From a virus, in the IMG/VR virus record IMGVR_UViG_3300024520_003107, positions 1 through 23,144 of that record: 23,144 nt of DNA, one strand, 5' to 3'. Positions 14,174 through 21,267 of this stretch are shown here, in pieces. Position 1 is the first letter of the stretch. The number at the start of each line of letters is the position of its first letter. The notes beneath the pieces were generated by a model. It had not been told where the DNA came from. It worked only from the letters and a program-made list of their open reading frames with translations, and made no database searches. The translations under genes were made by a program, and so were the position numbers.

Positions 14174-14781
14174 TGGAGTTTCCCGTGATGAGAGGGCCAT
14201 CGAGGGCGCGGAATACCTGGCAGAGGGAAACTTCCAGATTCGTGTCTTGGTTGCACAAGCGCCGGGAGAGGAACTTGCCCGAAGGCGAGGGAACGAATGC
14301 GTGGACACGGCGACGTTTCGTGTCACAAGAGGAGGTGGAGAAGTGTCGCTGGGAGAAGAGTGGGCGGGCTTATGCCAGAGTGAGTCGTGAGAATGCCCCG
14401 TATTCGAACGGATGGATGATTTGGAAGCAGGGATATTACCGGGTGGAACCGCTGGAGGAACTGGATGGCGGGACTTGTTGCCTTATGAGGCAATCGTGCG
14501 CGGACGGATTTCCGCACAATGACAGGAATGTGTTCAGGGAGATGTTTCGGGAATTCTTGTCGCGCCGGGAAAAAGAGGCGCTGGACTTGAGGCGGGAGGA
14601 GTATCGGGCATGGAGTGACGGTGAATCGGAGAGGAAAGCGAGCGAGATCGAGCGAGATCGGGAGGAGGGGCAAAGGGCGAAGACGCTGGCGAAGGTGACT
14701 TTTCCGGGGGCAACCAGAGAATTTTTTCAATCCTTGGCGATTGCGGGGAGTATAAATCGAAAAACAAAGGGAATAAAATGA
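14173..14781 (+). CDS. Hypothetical charged protein, 202 aa
   Basis: ATG 14173 shares one base with the previous stop and has AGGAG at 7-nt spacing. The N-terminal two-thirds contain many Arg and Trp residues (F-V-S-W-L-H-K-R-R-E-R-N, W-T-R-R-R-F-V), and a possible compact core follows (S-N-G-W-M-I-W-K-Q-G-Y-Y-R-V). From about 120 to 175 the protein is a long charged helix (R-E-K-E-A-L-D-L-R-R-E-E-Y), including a 10-nt tandem DNA repeat (14641-14660) that encodes a repeated acidic/basic turn. Function unknown. Confidence 0.6.
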   Translation: MEFPVMRGPSRARNTWQRETSRFVSWLHKRRERNLPEGEGTNAWTRRRFVSQEEVEKCRWEKSGRAYARVSRENAPYSNGWMIWKQGYYRVEPLEELDGGTCCLMRQSCADGFPHNDRNVFREMFREFLSRREKEALDLRREEYRAWSDGESERKASEIERDREEGQRAKTLAKVTFPGATREFFQSLAIAGSINRKTKGIK

Positions 14782-14957
14782 GCAGGAGCGTGGGAAGTGG
14801 AACGGACAAGGTATTGCGCCAATGGGAGCAAGTGAACGAGCGCAAGGAGATGTCGCAGGAGATCTCCAAGTTCTTCAAGGACAGTTTGGGGCGGAAGAAG
14901 TCCGCCGGGAAGAAATCGAAGGCGAAAACAAAATCAAACAAGGGGAAAAAGAAATGA
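14778..14957 (+). CDS. Small lysine-rich protein, 59 aa
   Basis: A short frame with ATGA overlaps at both ends links the previous gene to the nuclease gene, which is strong evidence for translation. Residues 1-38 form a helix (V-L-R-Q-W-E-Q-V-N-E-R-K-E-M-S-Q-E-I-S-K-F-F), followed by a Lys/Ser/Gly-rich basic tail. A DNA- or RNA-binding role is plausible but unproven. It is too short and too divergent to identify as a small terminase. Confidence 0.65.
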   Translation: MSRSVGSGTDKVLRQWEQVNERKEMSQEISKFFKDSLGRKKSAGKKSKAKTKSNKGKKK

Positions 14958-15322
14958 GTGATAACAACAAGGCGGCATGGAGATACGAGGCGAGTTTGCT
15001 CCGGGTAATAGACGGAGACACGGTGGATGCGATGCTTGACTTGGGTTTTTCGACCCATCGGAAGGTACGCATACGCTTCTACGGGATAAATACACCTGAA
15101 ACGCGCACCAGGGACGCTGAAGAGAAAAAGGCGGGCAAGAAGGCGACTGCCCGGTTGATCGAGTTACTTTCCACCGGGAGCTTCGTCTTGAAGAGTCATG
15201 GCGTGGGAAAATTTGGTCGTTGCTTGGGCGAACTGTTCACCGAGGAACTTGGCGAAGTCTCCGTTAATCAGACCTTGATCGATGAAGGATTGGGCGAAGC
15301 GTACTTTGGCGGCGCGAGGTGA
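14954..15322 (+). CDS. Staphylococcal-nuclease-like (TNase-fold) endonuclease
   Basis: The 122-residue protein has the SNase pattern: V-I-D-G-D-T-V-D-A near 18-26, R-I-R-F-Y-G-I-N-T-P-E near 39-49, and G-K-F-G-R-C-L-G near 85-92. Arg41, Glu49 and Arg89 match the catalytic Arg35, Glu43 and Arg87 of the S. aureus enzyme, and Asp22 matches Asp21. The calcium-ligand Asp40 position holds Asn46, which could change metal use. ATG 14954 starts in an ATGA overlap; an earlier in-frame start at 14822 would lie inside the upstream gene. The gene directly precedes the terminase, so roles in host-DNA breakdown or DNA processing are possible. Confidence 0.85.
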   Translation: MSDNNKAAWRYEASLLRVIDGDTVDAMLDLGFSTHRKVRIRFYGINTPETRTRDAEEKKAGKKATARLIELLSTGSFVLKSHGVGKFGRCLGELFTEELGEVSVNQTLIDEGLGEAYFGGAR

Positions 15323-16938
15323 CCGAACCTCCCCCTATGGCCCAGTTGAGTCAGCACCCCGTGTTGGCGTTGCCCACGCGCAAGCAGGCGAAGGCAATGG
15401 GGGAGAAGGAACTGAAGAAGTTGCTGGACAAGAGGGAACTGCTCATCCGAAACGAGCGTGACGATCCTTACCATCATGGATTTGAGCCGGAGCATTGGGA
15501 GCAGGCGGACAAATTGCGCGAGGAATGCTCGGAACTAGTGATTCTGGGCGGAAATCGGTCTGGCAAGAGCGAGTATGCGGCGAAGGCAGTCGTGAAGACC
15601 TTGGTGGAGTACGAGGACAGCAACGTCATCTGCATGCACACCACTTCCAGCACCTCGGTGGAGCAACAGCAGGCGTTGGTCTGGAAGTATCTGCCGAAGG
15701 AGTGGAAGACTGCTCGCAAAAGCAGAACGACCAATTTGACCTACTCGGTGAAGAACGGATTCACCGAAGGGTCGTTGGTCGGGCCAAATGGTTCGAAGGC
15801 ATACTTTCGCAACTACAGTCAAAAGGCGGAGGGCATAATGGAAGGTTCCGAATGGGACTTGGCGTGGGCGGACGAATTATGTCCCTTGGAGATCATAGAA
15901 TCCCTTAGATTTAGATTAGTCACGCGCGCGAGGGCGAATCCGAGGAACGGGTTGATCCTCACCTTCACCCCCATCGCCGGATGGAGCAACACGGTGAAGG
16001 CGTATCTTCAGGGGGCGAGGACGGTCGAGTCGGCGCCCGCGCACTTGCTGGGGGGCGAGCTTGTCCCGGTGGTACAGCAATGCGTTCGCCCCGCCGCCAA
16101 GATAATGTACTTCCACACCTTGTGGAATCCATACAACGACTACGAGGCGCTGGTGAAGACCTTGGAGGGAGAGGCGAGGCACAACATACTGTGTCGCGCG
16201 TACGGAATTCCACAGCGCCAGTCACAGGCGGCGTTCCCTTTGTTCTCAAGTCGGCACCTCCTGGCAACCGACCAGATCGCCAAGGAAGGCACCAATTACA
16301 TGGTGGTCGATCCGTCAAACGGAAAGAACTGGGTGATGGGATGGTTCCGAGCGGCGCCCAACGGAATACACTACTGCTACCGTGAATGGCCCACCCCTGA
16401 CGAATACATCCCCGGCGTAGGTCATGCGGGCGAGTGGGCGTTGCCCGGAAAGAAGATAGACGGTGACGCTGGCCCCGCCCAGCAAACCTTCGGGTTTTCC
16501 TTGGATCGCTACAGGGAGGAAATCGAGAGAGTGGAGGACGGGGAGGAAATCTTTCTGCGCATAATGGACAGCAGGTTCGGAGCGTCCCCCACGCCGACCA
16601 AGAGCGGGGTGACCACGCTCATCGACCAAATGGGTGACTTGGGACTGCACTTCGTCCCCGCATCGGGGGTGAGCATCAACGAGGGGGTTACCATGATAAG
16701 CGACGTCATTCATTGGAAACCCCATGCCGAAAATCCCGATGACCCGACCAGCATGCCGAGATTCTTTCTGGATGAGTCATGCAAGAACATGGCGTTCGCC
16801 CTGACCAGTTGGACGGGGGCGGACGGAAAGCACGGGGCCACCAAGGATTTCGTTGACGTTGCGAGGATGTACTTCACCGCGGCGCCCCAGTACGTCGACC
16901 TGAATGCGGGCGTTCTGCATCCGGGCGGATACTACTAG
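15319..16938 (+). CDS. terL: Terminase large subunit
   Basis: TerL pumps phage DNA into the procapsid and cuts it. The 539-residue protein has a Walker A G-G-N-R-S-G-K-S at 77-84, a Walker B-like L-A-W-A-D-E at 181-186, and a motif III-like L-I-L-T-F-T-P. The C-terminal RuvC/RNase H-like nuclease half shows candidate acidic residues Asp331 (V-V-D-P-S), Asp417 (M-D-S-R-F) and Asp510/Asp513 (D-F-V-D-V-A-R). GTG 15319 overlaps the nuclease stop. No small terminase is recognised in the window. The head genes follow after the repeat-containing gap. Confidence 0.93.
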   Translation: MTEPPPMAQLSQHPVLALPTRKQAKAMGEKELKKLLDKRELLIRNERDDPYHHGFEPEHWEQADKLREECSELVILGGNRSGKSEYAAKAVVKTLVEYEDSNVICMHTTSSTSVEQQQALVWKYLPKEWKTARKSRTTNLTYSVKNGFTEGSLVGPNGSKAYFRNYSQKAEGIMEGSEWDLAWADELCPLEIIESLRFRLVTRARANPRNGLILTFTPIAGWSNTVKAYLQGARTVESAPAHLLGGELVPVVQQCVRPAAKIMYFHTLWNPYNDYEALVKTLEGEARHNILCRAYGIPQRQSQAAFPLFSSRHLLATDQIAKEGTNYMVVDPSNGKNWVMGWFRAAPNGIHYCYREWPTPDEYIPGVGHAGEWALPGKKIDGDAGPAQQTFGFSLDRYREEIERVEDGEEIFLRIMDSRFGASPTPTKSGVTTLIDQMGDLGLHFVPASGVSINEGVTMISDVIHWKPHAENPDDPTSMPRFFLDESCKNMAFALTSWTGADGKHGATKDFVDVARMYFTAAPQYVDLNAGVLHPGGYY

Positions 16939-17029
16939 TGATAGCATGATAGCAAGTTCTCTATTTCACGAAGTTTTAAAACGGTATGGGGAGCAGTCAC
17001 AGTTATTGAAAAATGCCCTCATGCTACAT

Positions 17030-17182
17030 GTTAGCCCCGACTTTTCGACCCTCCCAAGAGGGAAAACCCCTGTTTCATGCGGATAAATCTTTAGTTAGCC
17101 CCGACTTTCCCCGGATTTTCAACCCATCCCTGCTCCTGTTTCCCTGTTTCATGCGGATGATCCTTTGATCTTCCCCGGATTT
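17030..17182 (+). repeat. Interleaved direct repeats (three motifs, two copies each)
   Basis: Three exact pairs are present: GTTAGCCCCGACTTT at 17030-17044 and 17094-17108; CCCTGTTTCATGCGGAT at 17068-17084 and 17142-17158; CCCCGGATTT at 17109-17118 and 17173-17182. Offsets are 64, 74 and 64 nt, so this is a diverged tandem duplication with indels. It could be a packaging or recombination site or a binding array; which cannot be told. Confidence 0.75.
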
Positions 17183-17193
17183 CGGAAAAGAAC

Positions 17194-17222
17194 TTGACGA
17201 GGGTGAATTGTTCACCTATGTC
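17194..17222 (+). promoter_or_regulatory. Promoter candidate with palindromic operator in its spacer
   Basis: TTGACG (17194-17199) matches five of six -35 consensus bases. A 17-nt spacer leads to TATGTC (17217-17222), a weak -10. The spacer contains the perfect inverted repeat GGTGAA-TTG-TTCACC (17202-17216), which would let a dimeric repressor or activator control the head operon. It lies about 30 nt before the HTH gene that starts the operon, so self-control by that protein is one possibility. Confidence 0.5.
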
Positions 17223-17251
17223 GGAAATTATGGGGGATTTCTGATGAAGTG

Positions 17252-17458
17252 ATGACGGAGGGAGAACCACAGGGGATGTTGCTACGCAGGCGGCACGTGT
17301 TGTCGTGGTTGGGTATTGACGCAGACCTGTTCGCCAAGTGGAGGGAGTGCGGAACGCTTCGTCCCGTCTACGTTGGTGGCAAGCGACCCTTCTACCTCAA
17401 GGAAGACATAAAGCAATTGGTGGAGGATGCGATTGATGAGCGAGAAAGAACTGATTAA
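17252..17458 (+). CDS. Small helix-turn-helix protein upstream of the portal gene
   Basis: The 68-residue product has the same plan as the HTH protein at 5.6 kb: L-L-R-R-R-H-V-L-S-W-L-G-I, D-A-D-L-F-A-K-W-R-E-C-G-T-L, a wing Y-V-G-G-K-R-P-F-Y-L, and a helix E-D-I-K-Q-L-V. ATG 17252 is one of several starts; ATG 17276, after GGAGGGAG, would give 60 residues and still keep the domain. Given its place between terL and portal, it could be a regulator bound to the palindrome just upstream or a minimal small-terminase-like DNA binder. It overlaps the portal start by 23 nt. Confidence 0.65.
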   Translation: MTEGEPQGMLLRRRHVLSWLGIDADLFAKWRECGTLRPVYVGGKRPFYLKEDIKQLVEDAIDERERTD

Positions 17459-19631
17459 GAAGACGGACGAACCTGAAGTCCCCCTGCTCCAAGAGGAGTT
17501 GCGCTCGGTCATGGAGGACGCATCGACTGCCCTTCAGCACCGTGACACTTACGAAGACGTCCGATTTTCACGGCATGACGGTCAATCCGAGGACGGCAGG
17601 AAGCACGAAAGCGACTTGGGTTATCCGCCCACCCCGTGGGAAGGCGCATCCGATGTTCGCATCCGACTGGGTGATCGACTGGTGAACGAACACGTCAACA
17701 TGGCGGTCACCGCATTCTTTCGGGCCAATCTTCGCATCACGGGAATAGGGGTGGAGGACAACAGAAGCGCCGCAATCTGGGGAGACGTCTTGAAGTACTA
17801 CCTTCACCAGAAACTGCTTCCCGAACTTAGGGCGGAAGTGGAGATACTCGCCCAAAACGTCTACGGATCTTCGCCGGGGGTGGGAATACTTGGAATTTAC
17901 TGGACGCAGGAAGTGTCCACCCGAATGAAGACCTTTACCCTCGATGACGTTATCCAGACGGTATTCGCCGCCGGAGGTGACCAGGATGCGGTTGCCGACG
18001 TGGTGGCCCTTCTTCAAGACAAGGATACGGAGGAACAGGCGCTTGAATTGATGCGCCCCCAGTTCCCCACCGTGGATGACAAGAAACTCAAGAAGGCGTT
18101 GAAGGACTTTCGGAAGGACGGGGAAGCGAAAATTCCGCAACCGTACCTGAAGGAGAATCGCCCACGCTTCGTTGCCCATCGACTGTACGAGGACGTCTTC
18201 GTTGCGGGGAACGTCACGAATTTGGAACGGGCGGAAGTAGTGTTTCGCCGTGAATGGATGACCGAAACGGAGGTTCGGGAAAAAGGAATTACCGAGGAAT
18301 GGCCGACCGAGTTTGTCGATGAAGTCATCGAGAACACGGAAGGCATGACCGCAGTACCCGAAGCGGATCAACGATTCCCCCTGAACTTCGGAATGCGCCA
18401 AACCTTTGCGGATCGCTCCAGCGATTTCGAAAACCTTTACGAAATATATTACGCCTACACCAAGACCTATGACGAGGATACGGACGTCCCCTGCATATAC
18501 TGCACCGCATTTTCCGCCCACATAGACGACCTGTGGGGCAAGCACGAAATGCTGAACTACTCGCACGGGCAAATGCCGTTCGTACTCTTTTCGAGGGAAA
18601 GACTTTCCCATTCGATCTTCGATTCACGGGGAATTCCCGAACTGGTGGCGACCAACCAATACGAAATAGCCACTCAACGCAATTTGCGCTCGGACGCATC
18701 ACAGATCGGTACAATCCCACCAATGCTTGTCAACGCTCGCCGGGGGGGAATCAATCTGTTGGTTGCTCCGGGCGCTCAATTGACGGTCACTCGCCCCGAT
18801 GACGTGGGATGGTTGCCACCGCCACCGTTCCCAAGTGGTTCGGTTGAAGCGGAGAACGCCGCCCTCAAGGACGTGGAGGACTACTTCGGCGGGGATGATC
18901 CTGGCAAAAGAATGCTTCACCAGCAGTCGGTCACCGACAAATGGTTGGATTCATGGCGCATTGCCTTGGATCAAGCGTTCCGCCTCATGCAACAATACAT
19001 GTCGCCGACCACCGTCCAGAGACTGACCAACGGCAAGCCGGAGGAAGTCTCGGTGAGTCAGGAGGACATTCAGGGCAAGTTCGACCTCGCTTTGCGGTTC
19101 TCCATAGACGTATTGAATCCCGAATTTCAGGAAAAGAAACTGGATGCAATCGTGAAACTCACCCAGTTCGACGTCACCGGGGCGCTGGATCGCACCAAAC
19201 TACTTCACTTCATAGCGGAAACGATTGACCCGCAACTGGCGGACGCAGTCGTGATGGATCAAACCGCCGCAAGCGCGCGTGAAATCTCGGACGAGCAGGA
19301 CGCATGGGTGAAGATCGCCCTCGAAATCGAACCTGTGATGACCGAGGACGTGAACTTTCCGTTGAGACTTCAAACCGCCCAGCAAATCGTTCAAGCGTCC
19401 ACCGAAATACAAAAGAAGATGCAGGGGCAACCTATGGTCAAGCAACTTGCCGACAATCGCATCAAGTACCTCCAATTCGGTATAGCCCAGCAAGAAAACG
19501 CCCAAATTGGCAGGGTAGGCACTTCCCCAATCGCCCAACAGCAACAACAGGAAGTCGCGCCGCAGGGTCAACCCCAACCACCACAGCAACCCCAACCCGA
19601 ACCACAACCCGTGGAAGCGGGCGGATACTAG
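17436..19631 (+). CDS. Portal protein
   Basis: The 731-residue protein follows the terminase and precedes scaffold and capsid genes, as portals do, and its length is close to that of the large P22-type portals. An N-terminal segment P-W-E-G-A-S-D-V-R-I (67-76), followed by N-E-H-V-N-M-A-V-T-A-F-F-R-A, is typical of a phage portal family. The middle is mixed alpha/beta, and the last 30 residues are Gln/Pro-rich and probably disordered. I chose ATG 17436 because GGAGG lies 9 nt upstream; ATG 17427 is in frame but too close to that site. The portal is the dodecameric ring through which DNA enters the head. The call rests on pattern and context. Confidence 0.85.
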   Translation: MSEKELIKKTDEPEVPLLQEELRSVMEDASTALQHRDTYEDVRFSRHDGQSEDGRKHESDLGYPPTPWEGASDVRIRLGDRLVNEHVNMAVTAFFRANLRITGIGVEDNRSAAIWGDVLKYYLHQKLLPELRAEVEILAQNVYGSSPGVGILGIYWTQEVSTRMKTFTLDDVIQTVFAAGGDQDAVADVVALLQDKDTEEQALELMRPQFPTVDDKKLKKALKDFRKDGEAKIPQPYLKENRPRFVAHRLYEDVFVAGNVTNLERAEVVFRREWMTETEVREKGITEEWPTEFVDEVIENTEGMTAVPEADQRFPLNFGMRQTFADRSSDFENLYEIYYAYTKTYDEDTDVPCIYCTAFSAHIDDLWGKHEMLNYSHGQMPFVLFSRERLSHSIFDSRGIPELVATNQYEIATQRNLRSDASQIGTIPPMLVNARRGGINLLVAPGAQLTVTRPDDVGWLPPPPFPSGSVEAENAALKDVEDYFGGDDPGKRMLHQQSVTDKWLDSWRIALDQAFRLMQQYMSPTTVQRLTNGKPEEVSVSQEDIQGKFDLALRFSIDVLNPEFQEKKLDAIVKLTQFDVTGALDRTKLLHFIAETIDPQLADAVVMDQTAASAREISDEQDAWVKIALEIEPVMTEDVNFPLRLQTAQQIVQASTEIQKKMQGQPMVKQLADNRIKYLQFGIAQQENAQIGRVGTSPIAQQQQQEVAPQGQPQPPQQPQPEPQPVEAGGY

Positions 19632-19718
19632 TGACTTTGCCTTTTTCTCATCATAAACCATCCCTATGGTTGGGTTTGCCGTCCGATTCGTTGTCCGGGT
19701 CAAAAGTTCTAACCTTAC

Positions 19719-19745
19719 GGGTTGGCGGCAAACCCTCTTTCCTTT
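19719..19745 (+). terminator. Weak hairpin with pyrimidine-rich tail after the portal gene
   Basis: GGGTT (19719-19723) pairs with AACCC (19731-19735) around a 7-nt loop, followed by TCTTTCCTTT. A second hairpin, AACCAT-CCCT-ATGGTT (19656-19671), lies just before it. They could attenuate transcription or mask the start of the next gene. Neither is a strong terminator. Confidence 0.3.
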
Positions 19746-19746
19746 A

Positions 19747-20028
19747 ATGAGGTTTTTCCGACAAAGGGCGAAACTCGTTCGTTACGATGACAAGTTGAGC
19801 GAAGCGGACGTGAAGGATGCGTTCTGCTCCATCTCTCCGGGCAATCCGTTCTGGCAGGCGCTGGATCACGTCATCGACCAAACCCTCCTCGATGCGATTG
19901 ATGACGTGTCCGATCCGAAGAATGCGGAAAAACCCGGATCACTCGCCCACGCCGCTGGAGGAGTGGACAAACTTTCGACGTTGAAATCTAAAATTCAGAA
20001 TCTTCGAATTCTGGATAACTTGGGGTAG
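19747..20028 (+). CDS. Hypothetical head-module protein, 93 aa
   Basis: ATG 19747 begins where the sequence turns protein-like; an in-frame ATG at 19666 lies in hairpin-forming sequence and seems unlikely. Neither has a clear ribosome-binding site. The product is helical, with P-G-N-P-F-W-Q-A-L-D-H-V-I-D-Q and a C-terminal H-A-A-G-G-V-D-K-L-S-T-L-K-S-K-I-Q-N-L-R. A small protein of this kind between portal and scaffold may be an assembly factor, but no function is known to me. A terminator-like hairpin follows its stop. Confidence 0.6.
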   Translation: MRFFRQRAKLVRYDDKLSEADVKDAFCSISPGNPFWQALDHVIDQTLLDAIDDVSDPKNAEKPGSLAHAAGGVDKLSTLKSKIQNLRILDNLG

Positions 20029-20048
20029 TTAAAGGGTATTCACGTCGT

Positions 20049-20080
20049 AACCCTCTGCTTTTCGGGGCGGGGGGTTTTTC
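20049..20080 (+). terminator. Rho-independent terminator candidate
   Basis: AACCCTC (20049-20055) pairs with GGGGGTT (20070-20076), with one G-T wobble, around a 14-nt loop, and runs straight into TTTTTC. It lies 20 nt after the 93-residue gene. It would cut or reduce read-through before the scaffold and capsid genes, which then need their own promoter or partial read-through. Confidence 0.55.
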
Positions 20081-20100
20081 TTTCCGTAAAAGGAATGTGT

Positions 20101-20232
20101 TCTCATGGGTACGATGGGTTTGTGGAACGGACGCATTGATTAACCGCATCCCCACCCCCCATAGGTGAATGCGATGTGCCTTTGGTATGTCCCTTCCGGG
20201 TGGGCCACCCGTGACAGTCAACCCTTGTGAGA
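20101..20232 (+). ncRNA. Candidate structured leader RNA of the scaffold gene
   Basis: The ends can pair: TCTCATGGGT (20101-20110) with ACCCTTGTGAGA (20221-20232), giving ten pairs with one G-T wobble and a 2-nt bulge. Inside are the hairpin CGCAT...CACC/GGTG...ATGCG (20145-20173) and a compact stem CGGGTG-GGC-CACCCG (20197-20211). The closing helix ends 7 nt before the scaffold ATG and covers the only purine-rich bases that could bind the ribosome. It resembles no named RNA family that I can recall. Confidence 0.45.
20105..20143 (+). CDS. Possible 12-codon upstream ORF in the leader
   Basis: ATG 20105 has AAAGGA about 10 nt upstream and encodes a 12-residue peptide (M-G-T-M-G-L-W-N-G-R-I-D) ending at TAA 20141-20143. 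It runs through the 5' strand of the closing helix of the leader, so translating it would open that helix. It may be a leader peptide or chance. Confidence 0.3.
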   Translation: MGTMGLWNGRID

Positions 20233-20239
20233 CGTAAAA

Positions 20240-21250
20240 ATGCCAAGTGATGCAAAAGAGGTCGCTCCTGAAACAGCTGAAGCAACAGAGGGAATATTCG
20301 ACGTAGCGGTAAGTGACATTGCCAAGGCGGCGAATGCTCCACAAACGTTCATTGATAGTCTGACGTCCAATGATGGCGAAGCATCCGAACCTCAAGAGGT
20401 AGAGGAAGAGGAAGAAGTCATCGAGGAAAACGAGGACAACGAGGAGGAAGTCGAGGAAAGCGAGGAAGACCAGGAAGAAGAGGAGCAGGAGGAAGTCGAG
20501 GAGGAGGAACCGAAAGGTGATTCGCCCGGAATCAAGAAGCGAATTGGAAAACTGGTCGAACGAGCGAAGAAAGCGGAAGCGGAAGCGGAACGACTGCAAA
20601 CGGAACTGAACGGTCAGCAGGGTGAATCCCGGCAGGACAATTCGACTCCCGGCGCGGATCGTTTCGAGACAGTCACCGATTCGCAGAAACTGGACAAGAT
20701 GGAAGCGGACGCTGAACACCTTCGGGAATGGTTGATAACTAATCCGGAGGGCGGCGAATACGCAGATCGAAGCGGCGGCAAATACGACGTCGATTACGAA
20801 ACTGCCAAATCCCTTCACGTCCAGACAGACCGAGACTTGCGCAAGAACATCCCGAACCAACGGGCGAATCTTCACCAGAGGGCAACTTCATTCCAGCAGG
20901 CGAACGCAACGTTCCCGTGGATGCAGGACAACGGCACAAGTGAATTCGTGGAAATGGCCGGGATACTTGCAAACAATCCGAGGGCGAAGAAGTTCTACGA
21001 ATCCGATCCGAACGCCGCTCTTTTCTTTGGTTACGCCGTGGAGGGCTATAAGTCAGTCCACGCCAAGGAAGGGAAGGGCAAGAAGGTCAAACCAGTAGCT
21101 CAAGCGCCCACCTCAGTCCCAACTTCGACCCGCGCAAAACGGGCAACGAAGAACACTTCGGGCGCCGCAAAGCAAAGCAAACTGAAGAAACAGGCGCTAA
21201 GTAGCGGCGACCAACATGACGTCAGAAGTTACCTCGAAAGCATCATTTAA
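20240..21250 (+). CDS. Capsid scaffolding protein (probable)
   Basis: The 336-residue protein directly precedes the major capsid gene and has the composition of a scaffold: an extremely acidic Glu-rich stretch at about 49-91, a predicted coiled coil at about 98-126 (A-K-K-A-E-A-E-A-E-R-L-Q-T-E-L), a helical middle (about 145-270), and a Lys/Arg-rich tail from about 275. Scaffolds guide capsid assembly through a basic C-terminal helix and then leave or are degraded. ATG 20240 follows TGAGACGTAAAA, with no good ribosome-binding site, in line with the leader described above. The call rests on order and composition, not on a conserved motif. Confidence 0.75.
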   Translation: MPSDAKEVAPETAEATEGIFDVAVSDIAKAANAPQTFIDSLTSNDGEASEPQEVEEEEEVIEENEDNEEEVEESEEDQEEEEQEEVEEEEPKGDSPGIKKRIGKLVERAKKAEAEAERLQTELNGQQGESRQDNSTPGADRFETVTDSQKLDKMEADAEHLREWLITNPEGGEYADRSGGKYDVDYETAKSLHVQTDRDLRKNIPNQRANLHQRATSFQQANATFPWMQDNGTSEFVEMAGILANNPRAKKFYESDPNAALFFGYAVEGYKSVHAKEGKGKKVKPVAQAPTSVPTSTRAKRATKNTSGAAKQSKLKKQALSSGDQHDVRSYLESII

Positions 21251-21267
21251 AAATAGGATTTAATATA

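Larger units (their letters stand above)
16939..17251. other. Non-coding gap between terL and the head operon
   Basis: These 313 nt begin with a tandem 8-bp repeat (TGATAGCA twice, 16939-16954) right after the terL stop. They then hold imperfect tandem repeats (17030-17182), a small hairpin CCCTC-CCAA-GAGGG (17049-17062), and a promoter-like site with an inverted repeat (17194-17222). No convincing gene is seen; a 46-codon frame from 16946 lacks a ribosome-binding site. Confidence 0.6.

Noticed and set aside
14641-14660. 10-nt tandem repeat AGCGAGATCG inside a coding region
   Set aside because: It encodes part of a charged helix and is probably a small slippage event without separate function.
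16946-17086. 46-codon frame after terL
   Set aside because: No ribosome-binding site, and its second half is made of the repeat motifs; the first half looks slightly protein-like, so a decayed gene end cannot be fully excluded.
17568-18611. 347-aa open frame on the - strand inside the portal gene
   Set aside because: It is the mirror of a well-supported + strand gene, lacks a ribosome-binding site, and its composition follows from the portal codons.
19988-20875. 295-aa open frame on the - strand opposite the scaffold gene
   Set aside because: The Phe/Leu-rich stretches are simply the complement of the Glu-rich (GAG/GAA) scaffold codons.
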